Notes: generated from the sequence alone by a model not told the origin. 64,000 nucleotides of DNA from Arenicola marina (GCA_964019135.1 OZ025258.1:9319961-9383960); one strand, 5' to 3'. Positions 47,901 to 59,764 are shown, counted from the first letter of the stretch. Program-made: numbers and translations.

Positions 47901-50900
47901 TGCACTGTTTATCACACAGGGGTGTCAGCAGCACTGTGTTGATCATGGCGTGCACTGTTTATCACTCTGGGGTGTCAGCAGCACTGTGTTGATCATGGCG
48001 TGCACTGTTTATCACTCTGGGGTGTCAGCAGCACTGTATTGATCATGGCGTGCACTGTTTATCACTCTGGGGTGTCAGCAGCACTGTATTGATCATGGCG
48101 TGCACTGTTTATCACTCTGGGGTGTCAGAAGCACTGTATTGATCATGGCGTGCACTGTTTATCACTCTGGGGTGTCAGCAGCACTGTATTGATCGTGGCG
48201 TGCACTGTTTATCACATAGGGGCGTCAGCAGCATTGTATTGATCATGGCGTGCACTGTTTATCACTCTGGGGTGTCAGCAGCACTATTGATCATGGCGTG
48301 CACTGTTTATTACATAGAGGTGTCAGCAGCACTGTATTGATCATGGCGTGCACTGTGTATCACATAGGGGCGTCAGCAGCATTGTATTGATCATGGCGTG
48401 CACTGTTTATCACACAGGGGTGTCAGCAGCACTGTTTTGATCATGGCGTGCACTGTTTATCACTCTGGGGTGTCAGCAGCACTATTGATCATGGCGTGCA
48501 CTGTTTATCACTCTGGGGTGTCAGCAGCACTGTATTGATCATGGCGTGCACTGTTTATCACACAGGGGTGTCAGCAGCACTGTATTGATCATGGCGTGCA
48601 CTGTTTATCACACAGGGGTGTCAGCAGCACTGTATTGATCATGGCGTGCACTGTGTATCAAATAGGGGCGTCAGCAGCATTGTATTGATCATGGCGTGCA
48701 CTGTTTATCACTCTGGGGTGTCAGCAGCACTATTGATCATGGCGTGCACTGTTTATCACTCTGGGGTGTCAGCAGCACTGTATTGATCATGGCGTGCACT
48801 GTTTATCACTCTGGGGTGTCAGAAGCACTGTATTGATCATGGCGTGCACTGTTTATCACTCTGGGGTGTCAGCAGCACTATTGATCATGGCGTGCACTGT
48901 TTATCACACAGGGGTGTCAGCAGCACTGTATTGATCATGGCGTGCGCTGTTTATCACTCTGGGGTGTCAGCAGCACTGTATTGATCATGGCGTACACTGT
49001 TTATCACTCTGGGGTGTCAGCAGCACTGTATTGATCATGCCGTGCACTGTTTATCACACAGGGGCGTCAGCAGCATTGTATTGATCATGGCGTGCACTGT
49101 TTATCACACAGGGGTTTCAGCAGCACTGTGTTGATCATGGCGTGCACTGTTTATCACTCTGGGGTGTCAGCAGCACTGTATTGATCATGGCGTGCACTGT
49201 TTATCACGTAGGGGTGTCAGCAGCACTGTATTGATCATGGGGTGCACTTTTTATCACTCTGGGGTGTCAGCAGCACTGTATTGATCATGGCGTGCACTGT
49301 TTATCACACAGGGGTGTCAGCAGCACTGTATTGATCATGGCGTGCACTGTTTATCACACAGGGGCGTCAGCAGCACTGTATTGATCATGGCGTGCACTGT
49401 TTATCACACAGGGGTGTCAGCAGCACTGTATTGATCATGGCGTGCACTGTTTATCACTCTGGGGTGTCAGCAGCACTGTATTGATCATGGCGTGCACTGT
49501 TTATCACTCTGGGGTGTCAGCAGCACTATTGATCATGGCGTGCACTGTTTATCACTCTGGGGTGTCAGCAGCACTGTATTGATCATGGCGTGCACTGTTT
49601 ATCACACAGGGGTGTCAGCAGCACTGTATTGATCATGGCGTGCACTGTTTATCACTCTGGGGTGTCAGCAGCACTGTATTGATCATGGCGTGCACTGTTT
49701 ATCACTCTGGGGTGTCAGCAGCACTGTATTGATCATGGCGTGCACTGTTTATCACTCTGGGGTGTCAGCAGCACTGTATTGATCATGGCGTGCACTGTTT
49801 ATCACACAGGGGCGTCAGCAGCAGTGTATTGATCATGGCGTGCACTGTTTATCACACAGGGGTGTCAGCAGCACTGTACGCCGGTGCGTACAGAAGGAGT
49901 CGGGCGTGGAGTACGCCGTGAAGATCATTGATCTGACAGGTGACAAGGACAATGAGTTTCAAACCGAGGAGTTTCGCCTCTCCACCAAGAAGGAAATCAA
50001 CATTCTGCGAATGTGCGCACAACACCCACATATCAGTGAGTACCACCCAAGCACTTGTATACTGAGTTTGCGTTTGTGGTGTCTGCGTTACAGGTTTACG
50101 CGTTTGTCAATACGTGTGGGCTGTTTGTGTTATGAGTTGTTAAAGTCTTCTCCTTTAAAATTGAACTGTTATCATCAAGCTAATACTGTTCTCATCAAGC
50201 TAATGCTGTTCTCATCAAGTTAATACTGTTATCATCAAGCTAATACTGTTATCATCAAGCTAATAGTGTTCGCATCAAGCTAATGCTGTTCTCATCAAGT
50301 TAATACTGTTATCATCAAGCTAATACTGTTATCATCAAGCTAATAGTGTTCGCATCAAGCTAATACTGTTCTCATCAAGCTAATGCTGTTCTCATCAAGT
50401 TAATACTGTTCTCATCAAGTTAATACTGTTATCATCAAGCTAATACTGTTCTCATCAAGCTAATGCTGTTTTCATCAAGCAAATACTGTTCTCATCAATT
50501 TAATACTGTTATCAGCAAGCTAATACTGTTCTCATGAAGCTAATACTGTTATCATCACGCTAATACTGTTATCATCAAACCTAATACTGTTCTTAACGAG
50601 CTAAAACTGTTCTCATCAAATCTAATACTGTTCTTATCAAGCTAAAACTGTTATCATCAAACCTAATACTGTTCTTATCAAACTTGAACTGCTTTCATCA
50701 AGCGAATATTGTTATCATCAAACTTGAAATGTTCTCATCAAGCTAATACTGTTCTCATCAAGCTAATACTGTTCTCATCAAGCTATTACTGTTCTCATCC
50801 AGCTAATACTGTTCTCATCAAGCTAATACTGTTCTCATCCAGCTAATACTGTTCTCATCTAACTTGAAATGATCTCATAACGTTAATACTGTTATCATCA

Positions 50901-53900
50901 AACTTTAACTGTTATGTATCATCAAACTTTAACTGTTATTTATCATCAAACTTTAACTGTTATTTATCATCAAACTTTAACTGCTTTCATCAAGCCAATA
51001 CTGTTATAGTCATGTTATAGTTGAAACGCTCTCATAAACACGATAAAGTTAATGCTGTTAGCATCAAACTTGAACTGTGATCGTCAAACTTTCCAGGGGA
51101 ACGTGTCAAGTGTGATATTGATATTTTACTAGCCATTTGGTCGAGATCTCATCCCGTACTGAGTGACTGACGGCACCAGCGTGTTTCTTCAAAAAGCTTC
51201 ACCCACACATCATGTTTACACACGTGCCTGTGGGGCGACGCCGGCGTCATAACACATGATGTTTATGTATTTGAACTGACCCCGTTCGCCCTGAGTGTCC
51301 TCACTGCACCGCTGACCGTCATACGAGACTGCTCGAGATTACAGTCATGGCGGTCTCACCCTGGCCATAATGTACGGCCACGTACGTGTCCGGCCAGGGA
51401 TGTGGCTCTGTACATGGCGGTCTCACCCTGGCCTTAATGTACGGCCACGTACGTGTCCGGCCAGGGATGTGGCTCTGTACATGGCGGTCTCACCCTGGCC
51501 TTAATGTACGGCCACGTACGTGTCCGGCCAGGGATGTGGCTCTGTACATGGCGGTCTCACCCTGGCCTTAATGTACGGCCACGTACGTGTCCGGCCAGGG
51601 ATGTGGCTCTGTACATGGCGGTCTCACCCTGGCCATAATGTACGACCACGTACGTGTCCGGCCAGGGATGTGGCTCTGTACATGGCGGTCTCACCCTGGC
51701 CATAATGTACGGCCACGTACGTGTCCGGCCAGGGATGTGGCTCTGTACTTGGCGGTCTCACCCTGGCCTTAATGTACGGCCACGTACGTGTCCGGCCAGG
51801 GATGTGGCTCTGTACATGGCGGTCTCACTCTGACCTTAATGTACGGCCACGTACGTGTCCGGCCAGGGATGTGGCTCTGTACTTGGCGGTCTCACCCTGG
51901 CCTTAATGTACGGCCACGTACGTGTCCGGCCAGGGATGTGGCTCTGTACATGGCGGTCTCACCCTGGCCTTAATGTACGGCCACGTACGTGTCCGGCCAG
52001 GGATGTGGCTCTGTACATGGCGGTCTCACCCTGGCCTTAATGTACGGCCACGTACGTGTCCGGCCTGGGATGTGGCTCTGTACTTGGCGGTCTCACCCTG
52101 GCCTTAATGTACGTCCACGTACGTGTCCGGCCTGGAATGTGGCTCTGTACATGGCGGTCTCACTCTGGCCTTAATGTACGGCCACGTACGTATCCGGCCT
52201 GGGATGTGGCTCTGTACATGGCGGTCTCACTCTGGGCTTAATGTACGGCCACGTACGTGTCCGGCCAGGGATGTGGCTCTGTACATGGCGGTCTCACCCT
52301 GGCCTTAATGTACGGCCACGTACGTGTCCGGCCAGGGATGTGGCTCTGTACATAGCGGTCTCACTCTGGCCTTAATGTACGGCCACGTACGTGTCCGGCC
52401 TGGGATGTGGCTCTGTACATGGCGGTCTCACTCTGGCCTTAATGTACGGCCACGTACGTGTCCGGCCTGGGATGTGGCTCTGTACATGGCGGTCTCACCC
52501 TGGCCTTAATGTACGGCCACGTACGCGTCCGGCCAGGGATGTGGCTCTGTACATGGCGGTCTCACCCTGGCCTTAATGTACGGCCACGTACGTGTCCAGC
52601 CTGGGATGTGGCTTTGTACATGGCGGTCTCACTCTGACCTTAATGTACGGCCACGTACGCGTCCGGCCAGGGATGTGGCTCTGTACATGGCGGTCTCACC
52701 CTGGCCTTAATGTACGGCCACGTACGCGTCCGGCCAGGGATGTGGCTCTGTACATGGCGGTCTCACCCTGGCCTTAATGTACGGCCACGTACGTGTCCGG
52801 CCAGGGATGTGGCTCTGTACATGGCGGTCTCACCCTGGCCTTAATGTACGGCCACGTACGCGTCCGGCCAGGGATGTGGCTCTGTACATGGCGGTCTCAC
52901 CCTGGCCTTAATGTACGGCCACGTACGTGTCCAGCCAGGGATGTGGCTCTGTACATGGCGGTCTCACCCTGGCCTTAATGTACGGCCACGTACGTGTCCG
53001 GCCAGGGATGTGGCTCTGTACTTGGCGGTCTCACCCTGGCCTTAATGTACGGCCACGTACGTGTCCAGCCAGGGATGTGGCTCTGTACATGGCGGTCTCA
53101 CCCTGGCCATAATGTACGGCCACGTACGTGTCCAGCCAGGGATGTGGCTCTGTACATGGCGGTCTCACCCTGGCCTTAATGTACGGCCACGTACGTGTCC
53201 GGCCTGGGATGTGGCTCTGTACATGGCGGTCTCACCCTGGCCATAATGTACGGCCACGTACGTGTCCAGCCAGGGATGTGGCTCTGTACATGGCGGTCTC
53301 ACCCTGGCCATAATGTACGGCCACGTACGTGTCCGGCCAGGGATGTGGCTCTGTACATGGCGGTCTCACCCTGGCCTTAATGTACGGCCACGTACGTGTC
53401 CAGCCAGGGATGTGGCTCTGTACATGGCGGTCTCACCCTGGCCTTAATGTACGGCCACGTACGTGTCCAGCCAGGGATGTGGCTCTGTACATGGCGGTCT
53501 CACCCTGGCCTTAATGTACGGCCACGTACGTGTCCGGCCAGGGATGTGGCTCTGTACATGGCGGTCTCACCCTGGCCTTAATGTACGGCCACGTACGTGT
53601 CCAGCCAGGGATGTGGCTCTGTACATGGCGGTCTCACCCTGGCCTTAATGTACGGCCACGTACGTGTCCAGCCAGGGATGTGGCTCTGTACATGGCGGTC
53701 TCACCCTGGCCTTAATGTACGGCCACGTACGTGTCCAGCCAGGGATGTGGCTCTGTACATGGCGGTCTCACCCTGGCCATAATGTACGGCCACGTACGTG
53801 TCCAGCCAGGGATGTGGCTCTGTACATGGCGGTCTCACCCTGGCCATAATGTACGGCCACGTACGTGTCCGGCCAGGGATGTGGCTCTGTACATGGCGGT

Positions 53901-56022
53901 CTCACCCTGGCCTTAATGTACGGCCACGTACGTGTCCAGCCAGGGATGTGGCTCTGTACATGGCGGTCTCACCCTGGCCTTAATGTACGGCCACGTACGT
54001 GTCCAGCCAGGGATGTGGCTCTGTACATGGCGGTCTCACCCTGGCCTTAATGTACGGCCACGTACGTGTCCAGCCAGGGATGTGGCTCTGTACATGGCGG
54101 TCTCACCCTGGCCATAATGTACGGCCACGTACGTGTCCAGCCAGGGATGTGGCTCTGTACATGGCGGTCTCACCCTGGCCTTAATGTACGGCCACGTACG
54201 TGTCCAGCCAGGGATGTGGCTCTGTACATGGCGGTCTCACCCTGGCCATAATGTACGGCCACGTACGTGTCCAGCCAGGGATGTGGCTCTGTACATGGCG
54301 GTCTCACTCTGGCCTTAATGTACGGCCACGTACGTGTCCAGCCAGGGATGTGGCTCTGTACATGGCGGTCTCACCCTGGCCATAATGTACGGCCACGTAC
54401 GTGTCCAGCCAGGGATGTGGCTCTGTACATGGCGGTCTCACCCTGGCCTTAATGTACGGCCACGTACGCGTCCGGCCAGGGATGTGGCTCTGTACATGGC
54501 GGTCTCACCCTGGCCTTAATGTACGGCCACGTACGTGTCCAGCCATGGATGTGGCTCTGTACATGGCGGTCTCACCCTGGCCTTAATGTACGGCCACGTA
54601 CGCGTCCGGCCAGGGATGTGGCTCTGTACATGGCGGTCTCACCCTGGCCTTAATGTACGGCCACGTACGCGTCCGGCCAGGGATGTGGCTCTGTACATGG
54701 CGGTCTCACCCTGGCCTTAATGTACGGCCACGTACGTGTCCAGCCAGGGATGTGGCTCTGTACATGGCGGTCTCACCCTGGCCTTAATGTACGGCCACGT
54801 ACGTGTCCAGCCAGGGATGTGGCTCTGTACATGGCGGTCTCACTCTGGCCATAATGTACGGCCACGTACGTGTCCGGCCTGGGATGTGGCTCTGTACATG
54901 GCGGTCTCACCCTGGCCATAATGTACGGCCACGTACGTGTCCAGCCAGGGATGTGGCTCTGTACATGGCGGTCTCACCCTGGCCTTAATGTACGGCCACG
55001 TACGCGTCCGGCCAGGGATGTGGCTCTGTACATGGCGGTCTCACCCTGGCCTTAATGTACGGCCACGTACGTGTCCGGCCAGGGATGTGGCTCTGTACAT
55101 GGCGGTCTCACTCTGGCCATAATGTACGGCCACGTACGTGTCCGGCCAGGGATGTGGCTCTGTACATGGCGGTCTCACCCTGGCCATAATGTACGGCCAC
55201 GTACGTGTCCAGCCAGGGATGTGGCTCTGTACATGGCGGTCTCACTCTGGCCTTAATGTACGGCCACGTACGTGTCCGGCCAGGGATGTGGCTCTGTACA
55301 TGGCGGTCTCACTCTGGCCTTAATGTACGGCCACGTACGTGTCCGGCCAGGGATGTGGCTCTGTACATGGCGGTCTCACTCTGGCCTTAATGTACGGCCA
55401 CGTACGTGTCCGGCCAGGGATGTGGCTCTGTACATGGCGGTCTCACTCTGGCCTTAATGTACGGCCACGTACGTGTCCGGCCAGGGATGTGGCTCTGTAC
55501 ATGGCGGTCTCACCCTGGCCTTAATGTACGGCCACGTACGTGTCCGGCCAGGGATGTGGCTCTGTACATGGCGGTTTCCCACAATGCTGGTATTTGTTCG
55601 CTTCCTTGTGCACCCGTGTATCCTGCCGGTAAGCTCAGTGGGTTAGAGCGCTCGCATTGAGTGCTCTGGTCACCTGAGAGCCTAACGGCACGTGGATCGA
55701 TGGTTCGCTGTGGCCCTGTCTGTGTGGTCGCAGGATAAAGATCCCATGCCCTTCTCCGCAAAGACTAGGGGGTTACCCCCGGGGACCTGGCTCCACTCTC
55801 CCGTCCTTCTCCCATTGACGCGATATGACCAAAAGTGGCTAAAGCGTCCTGAATATACAACCAACCATTGTTAACCCCTCCTCAAGATGCCTACCCTGAG
55901 TAAAATCTTGGTAAGTTCATTAGCCCATGCTGTAGTGTGCTAACGCAAGGTTGTTGTTTTATTCCAGTCGAGCTTCATGACACGTTTGAGAGCAATACAT
56001 TCATCTTCCTCGTCTTTGAAAT
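44826..56022 (+). CDS. PHKG: Phosphorylase kinase catalytic gamma subunit, N-terminal exons (partial)
   Basis: Phosphorylase b kinase gamma is the Ser/Thr kinase subunit that activates glycogen phosphorylase, in a complex with alpha, beta and calmodulin. Three coding exons (44826-44923, 49860-50035, 55968-56022) give 109 residues plus two bases, with all phases agreeing. Seen: N-terminus LAKEFYAKYEVKDILGKGVS like vertebrate AKEFYQKYDPKDVIGRGVS; glycine loop GKGVSSTV (residues 32-39); the VAIK-type lysine K54 in EYAVKIID; the helix C glutamate E78 in KKEINILR; QHPHIIELHDTF and FIFLVFEM, ending at the hinge. The catalytic loop, DFG and calmodulin-binding parts must lie beyond the window; I found no exon for KGELFDYLTEK up to 64 kb. 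Whether it is PHKG1- or PHKG2-like cannot be decided and it may predate that split. Confidence 0.93.
44924..49859 (+). other. PHKG intron 1
   Basis: 4.9 kb. It holds a SINE (about 44990-45235) and then a 50-bp minisatellite that fills it completely up to, and into, exon 2. Confidence 0.9.
44990..45235 (+). mobile_element. tRNA-derived SINE
   Basis: A-box-like tggcctggtagatagcgc and B box ggttcgagccc give a tRNA-like head. It is followed by a body with ttcgcaaagattacggggtt and an A-rich tail (aaaaaacaaaccaaccaacg). The head matches the SINE at 56.67 kb and the body matches those at 55.6 and 56.7 kb. Confidence 0.7.
45270..49878. repeat. 50-bp minisatellite spanning the PHKG exon 2 splice acceptor
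   Basis: About 92 copies of a 50-bp unit, tgtcagcagcactgtattga tcatggcgtgcactgtttat cactctgggg, with a few of 46-47 bp. The final copy reads cactgtttatcacacag then gggtgtcagcagcactgta, which is the real acceptor and the first 19 bases of exon 2. Copies come in two main types at the acceptor position: cactctgggg (most), which lacks the AG, and cacacagggg, cacatagggg or cacgtagggg, which keep it. A block of about 1.2 kb is repeated at an offset of 1196 bp (for example 45.5-46.68 against 46.7-47.88 kb). Confidence 0.96.
49860..50035 (+). CDS. PHKG: PHKG coding exon 2
   Basis: 176 bp, acceptor tttatcacacag and donor gtgagt, phase 2 in and phase 1 out. Encodes GVSSTVRRCVQKESGVEYAV, then KIIDLTGDKDNEF ... 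KKEINILRMCAQHPHI, the glycine loop, catalytic lysine and helix C. The first 19 bases belong to the 50-bp array. Confidence 0.93.
50162..51090. repeat. 20-bp minisatellite in PHKG intron 2
   Basis: About 35 copies of ctgttctcatcaagctaata with frequent atcatc/ctcatc variation to about 50870. It decays into looser 20-24-bp copies (atcatcaaactttaactgtt) to about 51090. It starts about 125 bp after exon 2 and does not overlap it. Confidence 0.88.
51346..55572. repeat. 67-bp satellite in PHKG intron 2
   Basis: About 63 head-to-tail copies of a 67-bp unit: ggccacgtacgtgtccggcc agggatgtggctctgtacat ggcggtctcaccctggcctt aatgtac. The period is nearly invariant, and variation is confined to a few positions (ccggcc/ccagcc, ccagg/cctgg, ccttaa/ccataa, cgtgt/cgcgt). 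Each unit contains the 10-bp palindrome CACGTACGTG. The overlapping 61-residue open frames every 67 bp are artefacts. Confidence 0.96.
55618..55873 (+). mobile_element. tRNA-derived SINE, second head type
   Basis: Head ggtaagctcagtgggttaga gcgctcgcat with a degraded B box (ggttcgctg), then body ccttctccgcaaagactagg ggg and tail tacaaccaaccattg. The body and tail resemble those of the SINEs at 45.0 and 56.7 kb although the head is different. Confidence 0.65.
55968..56022 (+). CDS. PHKG: PHKG coding exon 3
   Basis: 55 bp, acceptor ttttattccag and donor gtaagt, phase 1 in and phase 2 out. Encodes (I)ELHDTFESNTFIFLVFE(M), the strands leading to the kinase hinge (vertebrate LKDTYETNTFFFLVFDLM). 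Confidence 0.92.
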
Positions 56023-56342
56023 GTAAGTACGGCGCTCTAATAACGGCCGGCGTCTCCCGCCGCACTCTCCCAGCAGAGGTCGCTCTCAACGCTCATCAAA
56101 TAAGGCTACTCATGACTTTGATCTTTGTAATCTTCAGAAATATAGTTCGAAAACAATAGTGTCCTAAATTAAACAAAAATGTTGAAGTTTGTCACTTGTC
56201 ACGATATCATTGAGTGGTATAATTGATGCATCTCCTGCCAACTTACGAACATTCATTCGGAAACACTCGGAAACGGTTAAATTTGTTGACCTAATTTTAC
56301 GTGGGGCGGAGCGCCCTCTATCGGGAGATAGAGAAATATAGG

Positions 56343-56612
56343 GAAATATTATCTTCGTGGGTAAATATTATCTTCGTGGGTAAATATTATCTTCGTGGGT
56401 AAATATTATCTTCGTGGGTAAATATTATCCTCGTGGGTAAATATTATCTTCGTGGGTAAATGTTATCTTCGTGGGTAAATATTATCTTCGTGGGTAAATA
56501 TTATCTTCGTGGGTAAATATTATCTTCGTGGGTAAATATTATCTTCGTGGGTAAATATTATCTTCGTGGGTAAATATTATCTTCGTGGGTAAATGTTATC
56601 TTCGTGGGTAAT
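56343..56612. repeat. 19-bp minisatellite
   Basis: About 14 near-perfect copies of tattatcttcgtgggtaaa just downstream of PHKG exon 3, presumably in intron 3. Only three or four single-base differences are seen across the array. Confidence 0.95.
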
Positions 56613-56664
56613 GATGATTACGAACACTTGGCAATTTAATATGTCGCTTCCGGTCCGATTTGGC

Positions 56665-56910
56665 AGGGGTCACCCCCTGGCCCAGTAGATAGCGTATTCG
56701 GTTATTGTCGAGTGTTTGATCTGCTGGGCCAGCCCAAGCGGCAGGTTTGTGGTTCGATCCCCACCTATGCAAATGCCTGTGCAGGACAGGCACCCCATAT
56801 TTTATCTTGGCAAAGAGGTAACTCCCGGACACATGGCTCCTCTCTACCTTAACACTTTCTATTGTTGCCATATTACCTACAGGCCTACTTATAAACAACC
56901 AAACAGATAT
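56665..56910 (+). mobile_element. tRNA-derived SINE, same family as at 45.0 kb
   Basis: Head ctggcccagtagatagcgta with B box ggttcgatccc, body with cttggcaaagaggtaactcc cgg and tail aaacaaccaaac. The head aligns through its length with the 45.0-kb SINE (gtcgagtgt ... ctgggccagcccaag). Confidence 0.7.
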
Positions 56911-57284
56911 CACATCAATAGAGACATCCCTTTAGCGCATCAGCTTGGAGGCTTCAACACTCAAACCCTTTATCCCCCTGTTGTTCTCTAGTCCCCGTCA
57001 TGCGGAAAAAGGCCAGGGTTGACCGCGTGATTGGGAAATAGCGCGTAGACGTGCTTAGTTCTATCGACAAAGCCGAGCGAGGGAGATAGCGCACAAATCA
57101 TCTCCCTTGCCTGGCGGTACCCAACATTTAGGTTTATGACGCAGACAAACCCGGCCCACCGCAACGTTTTGTCGCCGACCAAACTATCAAAACATGTGCG
57201 TTGAGCAGACGACTGCACCTGTGTTATGGCGGGGTAAAGTCAATGAACACCGACCCATCGGCTCTGTTACCCAGTAGCACCTTA
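56911..57284. other. No gene seen
   Basis: About 370 bp of mixed-composition sequence in presumed PHKG intron 3; nothing recognised. Confidence 0.45.
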
Positions 57285-58312
57285 GAGGCAGGCAGGGGGC
57301 GCCCTATCACCACAGAGACAGAGGGCGCCCTATCACCTTAGAGGCAGGCAGAGGGCGCCCTATCACCATAGAGAGAGACAGAGGGCGCCCTATCACCATA
57401 GAGACAGACAGAGGGCGCCCTATCACCATAGAGACCGACAGAGGGCGCCCTATCACCATAGAGACCGGCAGAGGGCGCCCTATCACCATAGAGACCGGCA
57501 GAGGGCGCCCTATCACCATAGAGACCGGCAGAGGGCGCCCTATCACCATAGAGACAGACAGGGGGCGCCCTATCACCATAGAGACAGACAGGGGGCGCCC
57601 TATCACCATAGAGACGGACAGAGGGCGCCCTATCACAATAGAGACAGGCAGAGGGCGCCCTATCACCATAGAGACAAACAGGGGGCGCCCTATCACCATA
57701 GAGACAGAGGGCGCCCTATCACAATAGAGACAGGCAGAGGGCGCCCTATCACCATAGAGACAAACAGGGGGCGCCCTATCACCATAGAGACAGACAGAGG
57801 GCGCCCTATCACCATAGAGACAAACAGGGGGCGCCCTATCACCTTAGAGACAGAGGCGCCCTATCACAATAGAGACAGACAGGGGGCGCCCTATCACAAT
57901 AGAGACAGACAGGGGGCGCCCTATCACCATAGAGACAGACAGAGGGCGCCCTATTACCATAAAGACAGACAGGGGGCGCCCTATCACCATAGAGACAGGC
58001 AGAGGGCGCCCTATCACAATAGAGACAGACAGGGGGCGCCCTATCACCATAGAGACAGACAGAGGGCGCCCTATCACCATAGAGACAGACAGAGGGCGTC
58101 CTATCACCACAGAGAGAGGCAGAGGGCGCCCTATCACCATAGAGACAGGCAGGGGGTGCCCTATCACCATAGAGACAGACAGAGGGCGCCCTATCACCAT
58201 AGAGGAAGACAGGGGACGCCCTGTCACCATAGAGACAGACAGAGGGCGCCCTATCACACTAGAGACTAGACAGGGGGCGCCCTATCACCATAGAGACAGA
58301 CAGAGCGCCTGG
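57285..58312. repeat. 30-bp minisatellite with GGGCGCCC palindrome
   Basis: About 34 copies of agagggcgccctatcaccat agagacagac; a few units are shortened. Each has the 8-bp palindrome gggcgccc. The unit is ten codons, so the minus strand is open (MVIGRPLSVS repeated); this is not a gene. Confidence 0.93.
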
Positions 58313-59089
58313 AGGAAGCGCTGTTGTGTTTTTACGGTCTGGTGTGTGATACGTCGTTCGTATCTGTGCTATCCCGGAAGTACTACATCGCCCAGGACCA
58401 CGTGGTCTTTTTGTGTTCTAGGCTAAAGGGAACCGGAGTCTGACTTGCCGTCAATTCTTCCAGGCCGGTGCTGGGGTCTCATCGCTTGGCTGCGGCTGCA
58501 GGTTGTGGCGTTGCGATGGAAATAGAAAAAAAGGTTGCTTGGCTGCAGACAGAAAGTCAAGTGGCGATGTTTTAACCCGACGGGTTCGGTAGACCCTATA
58601 AATCATACGTTTGTTAATTGAGGGGTTTTCACTGAAATCCGGGTTACCGGCTGGCCCCCAGGAGCAAACAGCAGGACTTAATGTCCTCCACTCCTGCCTG
58701 CTGGGCCTTTTGGCAGGTGTTTTCGAGACGCTGTGTGCGTTGCTCGCCGTGGTTGACTTGTTGTGGGGTTGGTTCGCATGGTAACTAACGGTTGCAGCTT
58801 CTGGTCTGTGTGGTAGAGACAGGAAGATATAAGTGCTGTGTGGTGTTGGTGTATGTGCCTGGCGGTAAGCCCAGTCTGGCTGTGTTGGCAATGTGCTGTA
58901 CATAGCGGTCGCTCGGCATTACGCTGCGATATATTATTACATCATCTGGCGACCCACATTTATGGTCCATATTGCCAACCAATTTTTCGCCTTCGTTTTC
59001 GCCTGCTTTGTCTTCGACCACTACATACACTACAGCGGGAATGACACCCAACGTAGAAGTAGGGCCCCAGAGGGGCTTTTTCGACACGG
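58313..59089. other. No gene seen
   Basis: About 780 bp; candidate acceptors are present but no reading frame resembling a PHKG exon. Confidence 0.45.
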
Positions 59090-59270
59090 CGACACGGACG
59101 ATTTTTAAAATCGACAACGCGACATTGGGGCTGTCTTAGAATCGACATGCGACATAAGACTTAGCGACACGCGACATAGAACTTTTCTTAAAATCGACAC
59201 GCGACATGGACCTTTTCTTAAAATCGACACGCGACATGGACCTTTTCTTAAAATCGACACGCGACATGGC
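59090..59270. repeat. Short 30-bp tandem repeat
   Basis: About five degenerate copies of cgacacgcgacatggacctt ttcttaaaat, with the first copies more diverged. Confidence 0.8.
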
Positions 59271-59764
59271 TACCCCCCCTCAGGGGCCCTAGAAGTGTGG
59301 ATGGGGGCGAGAGGAAATTTTTGGGTGAAGCAAAACGCCTATAGATATTCCATACTTTCCATCCGGGAGCATCCCAGGGCATCCCTCGGGCCATGAAATG
59401 ACACTGTTTTTACTTCGTGCCTCTGAAAATCAGGTTAATGTATGCGCGTCAGTGCCGAGTGCTGCCTACCCGTCACTGGCGGGGGCGGGCGTTGGTGCGG
59501 GTGGCGGGTCGGCTCGGCCTTGTTGGTATGGGCAGGTGGGGGTGGGCTCGCCCCGGTGGTATGGGCAGGCGGGGGTAGCGGAGCCCTGCTGCTAGGGGTG
59601 GGGGTCCGGTGGGAGGGTTCGACTCACGAGTTCTAAGAAGCAGGTTTGGGGTGGGTACGCGTCGTCGCTCAGGGTCAGCTGATTGCTCCGTCCCGCCCGG
59701 CCCGTGCAAAAACGTCAAGGTCATCAGTGTGAGGCGCCGTGTATGTATTGAAGGAAAGGTAATG

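Larger units (their letters stand above)
50036..55967 (+). other. PHKG intron 2
   Basis: 5.9 kb: a 20-bp array, a short unremarkable stretch (51.09-51.34 kb), the 67-bp array and a SINE. Confidence 0.85.

Noticed and set aside
49840-50223. Single 127-residue frame across PHKG exon 2
   Set aside because: Only 49860-50035 matches the kinase; the ends run into the array and past a consensus donor.
51386-55660. Chain of 61-residue frames every 67 bp
   Set aside because: Periodic by-product of the 67-bp satellite.
57307-58257. Minus-strand frames MVIGRPLSVS...
   Set aside because: 30-bp unit equals ten codons, so openness is automatic.
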